A stretch of 64,000 nt of DNA from Merdimonas sp963929015. GTDB lineage: Bacteria > Bacillota > Clostridia > Lachnospirales > Lachnospiraceae. The first letter of the stretch is position 1, and every line of letters begins with the position of its first letter. The stretch is taken from positions 1 to 64,000 of the forward strand of contig NZ_CAWVHE010000003.1 of NCBI RefSeq assembly GCF_963929015.1. The letters are read 5' to 3'. This document shows, one piece after another, positions 36,572 to 44,499 of this stretch. The notes under the pieces were generated by a model. It was not told the origin of the DNA and did not search any database. It saw nothing but the letters and a program-made list of their open reading frames with translations. Made by a program: the position numbers and the translations under genes.

Positions 36572-36607
36572 TATAGATGCCTTCTTTCTGTTTTGGGAAT
36601 GTGCCGT

Positions 36608-37957
36608 TCAGGCACGATGGCCGCCAATCTGCCGGTTTCGTTCCCGGGCGGTCGCCCCGTCCTGCAGACTGGTGCCTTTAAAAATCGCATTTTTTCCGTA
36701 TTTTTTCTTAATCTCCAGCGTGATGCGCTGAAGATTTTTTTCTTTTTCCAGCTGTCCGGGATCAGAAAACAGATCATACTGCTGATAACTGTCCGGGACA
36801 ATACGGTTGGCGGTAATGGTAATCCGGCGGATGGAAAGTTCCGGATCAATAATCTGGTCGTAGAGTGCAAGGACTGCCTGCCGGATCTTCTGGGAACTGG
36901 CTGTGGGGGTCCCCAAATTGGCGGTTCCATGGGCTGGCTGCGGGTTGCCCCGGCCGGAGCGTTCATAACCGATGTGAAGGGTGATGGAGTCAGTGGCAGC
37001 TTCCCGTTCTGTCAGCTTCAGGATTAGTTCGTCGGTCATTTCCAGGACGATGATCCGGGCTTTGGCGCAGGGATAAGGCTGTTGGAGTACCTGGCCGCTG
37101 CCCAGAGAATTGCTGCCTGGGCGGTAGCGTTTGATGTCAGCCATGGTGCAGGGTTCCAGCCCCCAGGCGTGGTCAATGAGAAGTTCGGCGTCAATGCCGA
37201 AAGTCCGGTAGAGCCATTCTTCTTGTGTGAGGGAGGCCCGGGCCAGATCTCCCATGGTAAAGATACGCCGTTTTTCCAGTGCGCCGGCAGTGCCCTGTCC
37301 GATCCGCCAAAAGTCTGTGAGAGGCCGGTGGTCCCAGAGCAGGTAGCGGTAGGACATTTCATCCAGCTCGCCGATCCGCACTCCGTCTGCGTCTGCAGGA
37401 GCATGTTTGGCCATGATATCCATGGCGATCTTGCAGAGATAGAGGTTAGGACCGATGCCGGCAGTGGCGGTGATGCCGGTGGTGTGAAGCACATCCTTTA
37501 TCATTGTCCTGGCCAGCTGACGGGCGCCCATCTGGTAGAGGGAAAGATAGCGGCTTACATCCAGAAAACATTCATCAATGGAGTAAACATGAATATCCTC
37601 GGCGCTGACGTATTTGAGATAAACGGCGTAGATCCGTCCGGAATACTGCATGTAGAGGGCCATTCGCGGAGGGGCGGTGATGTAAGGTACGGTTTTGCCG
37701 GTCTGCTTTTTCACCCTTTCCAGTGCCTGTTGCACTTCAAAGAGCCGGCTGCGTCCTGACAGGCCGTACTTTTTCAGGGAAGGAGAGACTGCCAGGCAGA
37801 TGGTTTTTTCTGTGCGGGAGGGGTCTGCCACCACCAGATTGGTAGTCAGTGGATCCAGACCCCGTTCTACACATTCTACGGAGGCATAAAAGCTTTTCAG
37901 GTCAATGGCCATATAAGTAGAGGCCGGACGGTTCGGAGCGGTTGCTGTGTGCTTCAT
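36608..37957 (-). CDS. Y-family DNA polymerase, UmuC/UvrX type
   Basis: An error-prone translesion polymerase. The 449-residue protein has catalytic MAIDLKSFYASVEC (Asp19), YSIDECFLDVS (Asp128, Glu129), the helix-hairpin-helix region DFWRIGQGTAGALEKR, and a little-finger domain with TDSITLHIGYERS. Near the C-terminus QQYDLFSDP fits a beta-clamp binding motif. Family context (a YolD partner, the clamp motif, length) points to the UvrX/UmuC branch rather than DinB proper. A LexA-type box overlaps its promoter, so it is probably SOS-induced. Confidence 0.92.
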   Translation of the reverse strand: MKHTATAPNRPASTYMAIDLKSFYASVECVERGLDPLTTNLVVADPSRTEKTICLAVSPSLKKYGLSGRSRLFEVQQALERVKKQTGKTVPYITAPPRMALYMQYSGRIYAVYLKYVSAEDIHVYSIDECFLDVSRYLSLYQMGARQLARTMIKDVLHTTGITATAGIGPNLYLCKIAMDIMAKHAPADADGVRIGELDEMSYRYLLWDHRPLTDFWRIGQGTAGALEKRRIFTMGDLARASLTQEEWLYRTFGIDAELLIDHAWGLEPCTMADIKRYRPGSNSLGSGQVLQQPYPCAKARIIVLEMTDELILKLTEREAATDSITLHIGYERSGRGNPQPAHGTANLGTPTASSQKIRQAVLALYDQIIDPELSIRRITITANRIVPDSYQQYDLFSDPGQLEKEKNLQRITLEIKKKYGKNAIFKGTSLQDGATARERNRQIGGHRA

Positions 37958-38025
37958 GGATGCGATTCCTTTCTTTGAAGTGGGGCAAAAGTATTTTTCC
38001 GGATTTAGTGTGCCTCGTTATAACC

Positions 38026-38065
38026 AGTATAATACAAAAGAATCAAAAAAGCAAACATATGTTCG
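38026..38065 (-). promoter_or_regulatory. SOS promoter of the Y-polymerase operon with LexA box
   Basis: On the minus strand TTGCTT (38054-38049) and TATACT (38031-38026) are 17 bases apart. Overlapping the -35 is CGAACATATGTTTG (38065-38052), which agrees with the Gram-positive LexA box CGAAC-N4-GTTYG. LexA bound there would block the promoter. Confidence 0.75.
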
Positions 38066-38096
38066 GAAAAATGGATTTGTGATATTGAAAAAATTC

Positions 38097-38125
38097 TTGA
38101 AATCAATATTGCAAGGAGTTATAAT
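38097..38125 (+). promoter_or_regulatory. promoter of the FMN riboswitch and ribU, TTGAAA-17-TATAAT
   Basis: TTGAAA (38097-38102) and TATAAT (38120-38125) have 17-base spacing, directly before the riboswitch and divergent from the SOS promoter. Confidence 0.75.
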
Positions 38126-38146
38126 AATTTTTGTAAAAAAAGAAAC

Positions 38147-38256
38147 TTCTTCGGGGTCGGGTGAAAGTCCCAACCGGCGGTAGAGTCCGCGACCCGCATT
38201 TTGCGGCTGATCCGGTGTGATTCCGGAACCGACAGTACAGTCTGGATGAGAGAAGA
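38147..38256 (+). promoter_or_regulatory. FMN riboswitch (RFN element)
   Basis: All conserved RFN blocks are present in order: CTTCGGGGTCGGGTG, AAAGTCCC, ACCGGCGGTA, GAGTCCGCGACCCGC, GCTGATCCGGTG, GATTCCGGAACCGACAGTA and CAGTCTGGATGAGAGAAG. FMN binding should favour the terminator at 38285 and shut off riboflavin uptake. Confidence 0.97.
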
Positions 38257-38284
38257 GTGATGTGATTGCAGGATTCAAAAGATC

Positions 38285-38318
38285 CGGCCCCGGTATGACA
38301 GATGCCGGGGCCGTTTTT
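38285..38318 (+). terminator. riboswitch-controlled terminator before ribU
   Basis: The stem CGGCCCCGG/CCGGGGCCG (38285-38293 with 38305-38313) is followed by five T residues. Confidence 0.9.
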
Positions 38319-38398
38319 ATGATAGCGACGATCCACAGTTCCGGGAAGGTTTTCTTTCTGACAGAAGAGTAAAGAGAACAAAAAGGAGAGGAAGAAAT

Positions 38399-39025
38399 AT
38401 GAGTACAGAAGCAGTAAAACGAGCAAATGCAGGATCCAGGAACCGGGTAAGAAAGATGGCCCAGGTGGGCATGTTGTCCGCGATTGCGGTGGTGCTGATG
38501 CTGTTTGAGATCCCGCTGCCGTTTGCCCCCACGTTTTATGAGATTGATTTCAGTGAAGTGCCGGTTATGGTGGGATGTTTTGCCATGGGGCCGCTGGCAG
38601 GCGTAGCCATTGAATTTTTGAAAATTCTTTTAAACTTTGCCGTAAATGGAACGACGACAGCGGGAGTGGGTGAAGTTGCCAATTTCCTGATCGGCTGTTC
38701 GCTGGTGGTTCCGGCGGCGCTGATTTACCGATATAAGAAAACCAGGACAGGGGCGATCCTTGGCATGGCAGCCGGAACCGTATTTATGACGGTGGTGGGA
38801 TGCTTCCTGAATGCATTTGTGTTGCTGCCTACCTATGCGGTAGCCTTTGGGATGCCGATTGACGGGCTGGTTGAGATGGGAACTGCAGTCAACGGGGCGA
38901 TCACAAGCCTTGGCACCTTCGTGCTTTTTGCAGTGGCGCCGTTTAATCTGTTAAAAGGAGTGCTGGTCTCTTTGATCGTATTTCTGATCTACAAGAAGAT
39001 CAGTCCGGTTCTGAAGATGCACTAG
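38399..39025 (+). CDS. ribU: riboflavin ECF transporter substrate-binding subunit
   Basis: RibU is the riboflavin-binding S component of an energy-coupling-factor transporter. The 208-residue protein has about six membrane segments, the S-component AxxxA-like helix (GMLSAIAVVLMLFEIPLP), a YEIDFSEVPVMVGCFAMGPLAG stretch and GTTTAGVGEVANFLIG. The FMN riboswitch in front fixes the ligand. The EcfA and EcfT energising genes are not in the window, so a shared module elsewhere is expected. Confidence 0.94.
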   Translation: MSTEAVKRANAGSRNRVRKMAQVGMLSAIAVVLMLFEIPLPFAPTFYEIDFSEVPVMVGCFAMGPLAGVAIEFLKILLNFAVNGTTTAGVGEVANFLIGCSLVVPAALIYRYKKTRTGAILGMAAGTVFMTVVGCFLNAFVLLPTYAVAFGMPIDGLVEMGTAVNGAITSLGTFVLFAVAPFNLLKGVLVSLIVFLIYKKISPVLKMH

Positions 39026-39060
39026 CAGAGTGCGTTTATAAATAAGGCCATTCTCTCACC

Positions 39061-39104
39061 AGGAGCGGCAGTGCGAAGAGATCCGCGTTGCCGTTCCTTT
39101 TTTA
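39061..39104 (+). terminator. intrinsic terminator of ribU
   Basis: AGGAGCGGCA (39061-39070) pairs with TGCCGTTCCT (39089-39098, one G-U) and a T-run follows. Confidence 0.8.
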
Positions 39105-39114
39105 TTGTTTTTTT

Positions 39115-39154
39115 CCCTGCGCGCGTGGTATAATGATTGCACATAAGTGCAATC
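39115..39154 (+). repeat. 40-bp promoter/palindrome repeat, copy 1
   Basis: The unit contains TATAAT (39129-39134) and, one base later, the palindrome ATTGCAC-ATAA-GTGCAAT at the expected transcription start. A TTGTTT at 39105-39110 gives a -35 with an 18-base spacer. It is 38/40 identical to copy 2 at 39248-39287. Confidence 0.8.
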
Positions 39155-39155
39155 A

Positions 39156-39247
39156 GGCCCAATTGTATTGGGCCGCCCCGCTGCGCGGGGATTCTACCGG
39201 CAAGCCACGGCTTGGGAAGTAAATGCCGCCTGCGGCGTCGCTTCCTT
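39156..39247. repeat. hairpin-rich GC segment between the two 40-bp repeats
   Basis: Ninety-two bases with successive short hairpins: GGCCCAAT-TGT-ATTGGGCC, CCCCGC-TGC-GCGGGG, AAGCCACGGCTT and GCCGC-CT-GCGGC. It has no coding sense. Framed by direct repeats, it looks like a small inserted or duplicated unit. Confidence 0.55.
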
Positions 39248-39287
39248 CCCTGCGCTTGTGGTATAATGATTGCACATAAGTGCAATC
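39248..39287 (+). repeat. 40-bp promoter/palindrome repeat, copy 2
   Basis: Second copy with TATAAT at 39262-39267 and the same ATTGCAC-ATAA-GTGCAAT palindrome. It lies 44 bases before the fusion gene at 39331 and is probably its working promoter with an operator at the start site. Confidence 0.75.
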
Positions 39288-39330
39288 CGGTATGTGGTTG
39301 TGGTTTAGAAATGAAGTTGAGGGAGAACAG

Positions 39331-40980
39331 ATGAAAAGTTTATTGATTTTAGGCGCCGGCGGACTTGGACATATGATCAGGGAGACCGCTCTGGAGCTTG
39401 GATATGAAAAGGTATCGTTTCTGGATGATGCGGCAAAAGATCCGGAAGTAGTAGGAAAGAGCTGTGATTATCAGGCATTTCTTGGAGAATATGAAAGTGC
39501 GGTTGCAGCGCTGGGAGATAACGGTATGCGGCTGTACTGGACTGAGAGACTGATGGAGGCGGGATATCAGGTGCCGGCCATCATCCATCCGTCGGCGGTG
39601 GTGAGCAAAAGTGCGGCGATCGGACAGGGAAGCTTCGTGCTGCACCGGGCGGTAGTAAATACGCACACGGTAGTGGAGCACGGGGTGCTGATCAACAGCG
39701 GCGCGGTGATCGATCATGATTCTTATATTGCAAGCGGGGCGCACATTGGCCTTGGCAGCGTGGTGAAGTCTAATTGCACCATCGCCTCCAAGCGCAAAGT
39801 GGAAGCAGGAGAGGTGATCTTTTCTACCCGCAGAAAGATTGACGGCGTCAGTGACCGGAACCTGGAGGATGCCATCTATGCCTTTGGATTTGGCCCGCGG
39901 TGCAGCTATGTAAAGCCTTTTGGGGCAGGGCATATCAATGAGACCTACGCGGTGTATATGCCGTCTCAGGAAGGGGAGGATCAGCTGGCCTATGTGCTTC
40001 AGCGGGTCAACAGCAATGTGTTTAAGGATCCGGCAGGGGTGATGGACAATATTTTCGGCGTGACCGAGTACATGCGCGGTGTGATCCGCAGAGAAGGGGG
40101 AGATCCGGACCGGGAGACCCTTTCCTATATTAAGACGAAGAGCGGACTGAATTATTTTGAGGACAGTGAGGGAGAGCCCTGGAGATGCTATAACTTTATT
40201 CCGGATTCCGAGTGCTATCAGTTGGTGGAAAATCCGGGGCAGCTCTATGAGGCGGGGAATAGTTTCGGACATTTTTTGAAACAGCTGATCGCATATCCGG
40301 CTTCGGAATTAAAAGAGACGATCCCGGATTTTCATCATACGGCAAAACGCTATGAAGCGTTCCAAAAAGCAGTGGACCGGGATTTGAAGAACAGAGTTTA
40401 TACCTGCAAACCGGAGGTTGCATTTGTAAAGGCAAGAAAAGAAGACTGCAGCGTGCTGGTGCGCCAGCAGGAAGAGGGAAAGCTTCCTCTGCGGGTGACG
40501 CACAATGATACCAAGCTGAATAATATTTTGTTTGACAGTGAGACGGGAAAAGGATTGTGCATTATCGATCTGGATACCATTATGCCAGGGCTTGCGGCCA
40601 ATGATTTTGGAGATTCCATCCGGTCCGGAGCGACCACCGGGGCAGAAGATGAGAAAAATCTGGATCTGGTGCATTTTGATCTGGATCTGTATGAAGCTTA
40701 TGTTAAGGGATATCTGGAGGCTGCGGGAGAAGTGCTGACGCCCGAGGAGGTGGAGAGTCTTCCCTGGGGCGCAAGGCTCATGACACTGGAATGTGGCATG
40801 CGCTTTCTCACGGATTATCTGGAGGGCGACACTTATTTTAAGACTGCATATCCGGAACATAATCTGGTGCGTGCCCGCACCCAGTTTCGCCTGGTGGAAG
40901 AGATGGAGCAGCAGTTTGAAAGGATGCAGGAACTGGCAAGACAGTATGCCGGAGCCTATTTAACCGGAAGGGAGGCGTAA
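39331..40980 (+). CDS. fusion of NeuD/PglD-type sugar O-acyltransferase and aminoglycoside-phosphotransferase-like sugar kinase
   Basis: A 549-residue two-domain protein. Residues 1-185 follow the NeuD/PglD pattern: a Rossmann-like start SLLILGAGGLGHMIRETALELG, then a left-handed beta-helix with the hexapeptide run VLINSGAVIDHDSYIASGAHIGLG (candidate base His129). Residues 190-549 match APH-fold kinases of the N-acetylhexosamine 1-kinase kind: GAGHINETYAV, catalytic VTHNDTKLNNILFD (Asp393) and metal-binding IIDLDTIMPG (Asp413). It may acylate and phosphorylate amino sugars in a salvage or glycan route. ATG 39331 has GAGGGAG upstream. It follows the duplicated promoter repeat and is 1 base from ycxB. 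Confidence 0.85.
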   Translation: MKSLLILGAGGLGHMIRETALELGYEKVSFLDDAAKDPEVVGKSCDYQAFLGEYESAVAALGDNGMRLYWTERLMEAGYQVPAIIHPSAVVSKSAAIGQGSFVLHRAVVNTHTVVEHGVLINSGAVIDHDSYIASGAHIGLGSVVKSNCTIASKRKVEAGEVIFSTRRKIDGVSDRNLEDAIYAFGFGPRCSYVKPFGAGHINETYAVYMPSQEGEDQLAYVLQRVNSNVFKDPAGVMDNIFGVTEYMRGVIRREGGDPDRETLSYIKTKSGLNYFEDSEGEPWRCYNFIPDSECYQLVENPGQLYEAGNSFGHFLKQLIAYPASELKETIPDFHHTAKRYEAFQKAVDRDLKNRVYTCKPEVAFVKARKEDCSVLVRQQEEGKLPLRVTHNDTKLNNILFDSETGKGLCIIDLDTIMPGLAANDFGDSIRSGATTGAEDEKNLDLVHFDLDLYEAYVKGYLEAAGEVLTPEEVESLPWGARLMTLECGMRFLTDYLEGDTYFKTAYPEHNLVRARTQFRLVEEMEQQFERMQELARQYAGAYLTGREA

Positions 40981-40981
40981 C

Positions 40982-41482
40982 ATGCCGGTAGAAGTAAAGG
41001 TAAAAATGAATGTGGACAACATGACGGATTTTATGTTTTATCACATTTATTCCGGCTCTCCGGGGAGAGTGGCCGTAGGTCTTGGAGCGCTGAACGTGGG
41101 ATTTGCCGTGGCGTTTTTTATGAGGAAGGATTATCCTATGATGGGGCTGTTCCTGGTGTTTGCGGCGCTGATCCTGGGAGCATTTCCCCTTTATATCCGC
41201 AGAAGAGTGGCAAAACAGATGGAAAAATCGGACGATCTTGTGCTGGAAGTGTGCTATAAGTTTGATGAAGAGGGCATTGAGACCATTACTTCTTATGACA
41301 GTGGAAAAGCGGAGTGGGACGTGTTTCAGAAGGCAGTTCTGACCAGAAAGAATCTGATCATATATGACGGGGAAAAACGGGCGGTGATCCTGCCGGTGGA
41401 TCAGATCGGAGAAAAAAAGGAAGAAATCCTTGCATTGATCCGGAAGTTTATGCCGCCGTCAGCGGTGAAGATCCGGACATAG
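40982..41482 (+). CDS. YcxB-like membrane protein
   Basis: A 166-residue protein with two membrane segments (about residues 28-45 and 53-71) and a C-terminal YcxB-like domain: GIETITSYDSGKAEWDVFQKAVLTRKNLIIYDGEKRAVILP. The family has no known function. It begins 1 base after the fusion gene and precedes tsaE by 28 bases. Confidence 0.8.
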   Translation: MPVEVKVKMNVDNMTDFMFYHIYSGSPGRVAVGLGALNVGFAVAFFMRKDYPMMGLFLVFAALILGAFPLYIRRRVAKQMEKSDDLVLEVCYKFDEEGIETITSYDSGKAEWDVFQKAVLTRKNLIIYDGEKRAVILPVDQIGEKKEEILALIRKFMPPSAVKIRT

Positions 41483-41510
41483 TTTGGCGAAAGATGTGGA
41501 GAGATCGGGA

Positions 41511-41936
41511 ATGGTGACAGAGACATATCAGGAAAAAGAGACATATGAGCTTGGCAGGCGAATGGGAGAAAAAGCACAGGCCGGCCAGGTGTTTACGCTG
41601 ATCGGTGATCTCGGCGTGGGAAAGACAGTGTTTACCAAGGGCTTTGCAGCAGGGCTTGGAGTGACAGAACCGGTCAGCAGCCCCACATTTACGATCGTAC
41701 AGGTATATGAGGAAGGGCGTCTGCCCTTCTATCATTTTGATGTTTACCGGATCGGGGATGTGGAAGAGATGGAAGAGATCGGCTATGAGGATTATATTTA
41801 CGGAGACGGGGTGTGCCTGATCGAGTGGGCAGACCTGATCCGGGAAATCCTGCCGGAACATTATACAGAAGTAACGATCGAAAAAGAGGCAGAAAAAGGA
41901 TTTGATTATCGGAGGATCAGTATATGCGAATATTAG
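41511..41936 (+). CDS. tsaE: tRNA t6A synthesis ATPase TsaE
   Basis: TsaE is the P-loop ATPase of the threonylcarbamoyl-adenosine complex and works with TsaB and TsaD. The 141-residue protein has Walker A LIGDLGVGKTVFTKGFA, the switch-like SSPTFTIVQVYEEG, FYHFDVYRI and the C-terminal IEWAD motif. ATG 41511 is preferred to TTG 41484 because GGAGAG is well spaced and the length is typical. It overlaps tsaB by 13 bases. Confidence 0.95.
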   Translation: MVTETYQEKETYELGRRMGEKAQAGQVFTLIGDLGVGKTVFTKGFAAGLGVTEPVSSPTFTIVQVYEEGRLPFYHFDVYRIGDVEEMEEIGYEDYIYGDGVCLIEWADLIREILPEHYTEVTIEKEAEKGFDYRRISICEY

Positions 41937-42670
41937 CCTTGGACAGCTCGGGCCTGGTGGCCGGAGTGGCTGTGGTGGAAAGCGCGGAAGACGGCGCAGA
42001 TGCAAAGACCATCGCAGAATATACGGTGAATTATAAGAAGACGCATTCTCAGACGCTGCTGCCGATGCTGGATGAGGTGGCAAAGATGACGGAGCTGGAT
42101 CTTGCGTCCATTGACGCTGTCGCAGTGGCGGCGGGACCGGGATCTTTTACAGGGCTTCGCATCGGCTCTGCCACGGCCAAAGGACTGGGGCTTGCCCTTG
42201 CTAAGCCGCTGGTGCCGGTGCCCACGTTGGAGGGGCTGGCTTATAATCTTTGTGGTGTGGGCGGGATCATCTGTCCTGTGATGGATGCCCGAAGAGGGCA
42301 GGTTTACACCGGGATTTACCGATTTCCGGACGGGGAACGGCTGGAAGTTGTGGAAGATCAGATGGCAGTCAGTATCGAAGAACTGGCGGAAAAGCTGCAG
42401 CACTACGGGGAAGAAGTGACATTTCTGGGAGATGGCGTGCCGGTGTTTCGCAGGCGGCTGGAAGAAGAGCTCCTGAAAGGAGAAAAGATCCGGTTTGCCC
42501 CGGCTCATATGAACCGGCAGAGGGCCGCCTCTGTGGGGGCGCTGGCGCTGCGGTATTATGCGGAAGGAAAGACAGAGACGGCGGCGCAGCACAGACCTGA
42601 TTATCTGCGGGTATCCCAGGCAGAGAGGGAGAGAAAGGAGCGGATGGAACATGATACAGTTTCAATGTGA
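41924..42670 (+). CDS. tsaB: tRNA t6A synthesis protein TsaB
   Basis: TsaB is the inactive ASKHA-fold partner that carries TsaD. The 248 residues begin MRILALDSSGLVAGVAVV and contain HSQTLLPMLDEV and AAGPGSFTGLRIGSATAKGLG. The gene overlaps tsaE (13 bases) and the aldolase-RimI fusion (20 bases), giving a translationally coupled cluster. Confidence 0.95.
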   Translation: MRILALDSSGLVAGVAVVESAEDGADAKTIAEYTVNYKKTHSQTLLPMLDEVAKMTELDLASIDAVAVAAGPGSFTGLRIGSATAKGLGLALAKPLVPVPTLEGLAYNLCGVGGIICPVMDARRGQVYTGIYRFPDGERLEVVEDQMAVSIEELAEKLQHYGEEVTFLGDGVPVFRRRLEEELLKGEKIRFAPAHMNRQRAASVGALALRYYAEGKTETAAQHRPDYLRVSQAERERKERMEHDTVSM

Positions 42671-44129
42671 TTATACGGAAGGAGCTCATCCAAAGATTAT
42701 GGATCGGCTTTTGGAGACGAATCTGGAGCAGACGATCGGTTATGGAGAGGATGGATACTGCGAACATGCAAGAGCCCTGATCCGCCAGGCCTGCCAGGCG
42801 CCGGAGGCGGATGTACAGTTCCTGGTGGGCGGCACTCAGACCAATTTTACAGTGATCAGTTCCATTTTACGGCCTTATCAGGGTGTTTTGTCTGCAGAGA
42901 GCGGACACATCAATGTGCATGAAACGGGCGCTGTGGAGGCGACCGGACACAAGGTGCTGACTCTTCCCAGTGCGGATGGAAAGATCCGTGCTTCACAGAT
43001 CCGGAAGGCTTTGGAAAGCCACTGGAAGGATGGCAGCAGAGAACATATCGTGCAGCCGGGAATGGTGTATATTTCTCATCCCACAGAAAACGGGACGCTG
43101 TATACCAAAGAAGAACTAAAATCGCTATATCAGACCTGCCGGAGTCTCGGACTTCCGCTTTTCCTGGACGGGGCAAGACTGGGCTATGGCCTGATGTCGG
43201 AAGCTTCGGATCTGTCGCTGCCGGATATCGCGCAGTATACAGACGTTTTCTATATCGGCGGAACCAAGGTGGGGGCGTTGTTTGGAGAAGCGGTGGTGAT
43301 CACAGATCCGGCCATTGCCAAAGATTTCCGCTATATGATCAAGCAGAAAGGGGCCATGCTGGCGAAGGGAAGGCTTCTGGGACTTCAGTTTGAAACGCTA
43401 TTTACCGACGGACTCTATTTTCAGATTGCCGATCATGCGGACCGGATGGCGATGAAATTAAAAGCGGCTTTCCTCAAAAAGGGATATCCGCTGTTGTTCG
43501 ATTCTTATACAAACCAGCAGTTCCCGGTGATCCCAAACGCACATCTGGGACGGCTGAAGGAAAAATATGTCTATAATTTCTGGGAGAGGGTAGACAGAAC
43601 CCATTCGGCAGTGCGGTTCTGCACCAGCTGGGCGACAAAAGAAGAGTCTGTTGACGCTCTGATCCGGGATCTTGCGGATCTGGATGAGCTGGAGATCGGC
43701 TATGCAGGAAAGGAAGAGGTTCCCAAGATCGCCAGGCTTGAGCAGGAGATATTCCCGGATGCCTGGAGCGAATCTTCTCTTGCCAAGACTCTGGATCAGA
43801 AGAGTACGGCCGTGATCACAGCGAAAAAAGACGGGGAACTTCTGGGTTATCTTGTCGCTTCTCTGGTGCCGGAAGAAGGAGAGATCTTGCGGATCGCCGT
43901 CAGAAAAGAGAGCCGCAGGCAGGGGGTGGCCGGCCATATGCTTCTGGAACTGGAAAATGTCTGTGAAGAGATGGGCGTAACGAAGCTTATGCTGGAAGTG
44001 CGGGAAAGCAACCAGGATGCCGTTTCTTTCTACCAGGAGAAAGGGTTTGTAAAGGATGGGCTGCGGAAAAATTATTATGCAGATCCGGCTGAGGATGCGG
44101 TGCTGATGAGCAGAGTTCTTGGAAAATAG
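42651..44129 (+). CDS. fusion of threonine-aldolase-like PLP enzyme and RimI acetyltransferase
   Basis: A single 492-residue open frame with two enzymes. Residues 1-345 resemble low-specificity L-threonine aldolases/beta-eliminating lyases: GGTQTNFTVISSIL, ESGHINVHETGA, YISHPTENGTLY, FLDGARLGYGL (Asp173) and the PLP lysine in YIGGTKVGALFGE (Lys206). Residues 350-492 are RimI, which acetylates ribosomal protein S18: IAVRKESRRQGVAGHML, the acetyl-CoA loop, and EVRESNQDAVSFYQEKGF. In many Clostridia rimI alone stands between tsaB and tsaD. AAAGGAG precedes ATG 42651. No stop or shift separates the halves. Confidence 0.88.
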   Translation: MIQFQCDYTEGAHPKIMDRLLETNLEQTIGYGEDGYCEHARALIRQACQAPEADVQFLVGGTQTNFTVISSILRPYQGVLSAESGHINVHETGAVEATGHKVLTLPSADGKIRASQIRKALESHWKDGSREHIVQPGMVYISHPTENGTLYTKEELKSLYQTCRSLGLPLFLDGARLGYGLMSEASDLSLPDIAQYTDVFYIGGTKVGALFGEAVVITDPAIAKDFRYMIKQKGAMLAKGRLLGLQFETLFTDGLYFQIADHADRMAMKLKAAFLKKGYPLLFDSYTNQQFPVIPNAHLGRLKEKYVYNFWERVDRTHSAVRFCTSWATKEESVDALIRDLADLDELEIGYAGKEEVPKIARLEQEIFPDAWSESSLAKTLDQKSTAVITAKKDGELLGYLVASLVPEEGEILRIAVRKESRRQGVAGHMLLELENVCEEMGVTKLMLEVRESNQDAVSFYQEKGFVKDGLRKNYYADPAEDAVLMSRVLGK

Positions 44130-44258
44130 ACGGAAAGAATGAAAGAGAACTGGAAATGCTGACAGCAGTTTCCACTAGGAATCCGGCAGTTGCGGAGGAT
44201 ATAATAAAGGCGTGGCAGGACGAATGAAAAAAGAAAAAGAGTTACAGGAGGAATGCAT

Positions 44259-44492
44259 ATGCGCCAATATTGTACAGAACAAAGACAGACAGAAAAACTG
44301 GAAAAGATTATTTGCAATAAATGTGGAAAAGAGATACCGGTGATCGGCGGGATCCCTGCAGAAGATGTGCTGGAAGTGGAAAAGCGATGGGGTTATCACT
44401 CCAGGAAGGACAATCGGGTGGATTGTTTTGATCTCTGTGAGGACTGCTATGACGAGCTGGTATCCGGATTTCAAATTCAGATAGAGGATTGA
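44259..44492 (+). CDS. small zinc-ribbon-like protein
   Basis: A 77-residue protein with two CxxC pairs (CNKC near residue 20 and CEDC near residue 62) that would bind one zinc ion, separated by an acidic helix. I do not know its role. The ATG at 44259 has AGGAGG 7 bases away; an ATG at 44253 is too close. It sits 7 bases before rnz. Confidence 0.72.
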   Translation: MRQYCTEQRQTEKLEKIICNKCGKEIPVIGGIPAEDVLEVEKRWGYHSRKDNRVDCFDLCEDCYDELVSGFQIQIED

Positions 44493-44499
44493 TACAAGA

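Noticed and set aside
39022..39285. Minus-strand open frame of 87 codons across the duplicated promoter repeats
   Set aside because: It is built from the terminator, the repeats and GC hairpins; the repeated peptide pieces only reflect the DNA repeats, and no ribosome binding site fits.
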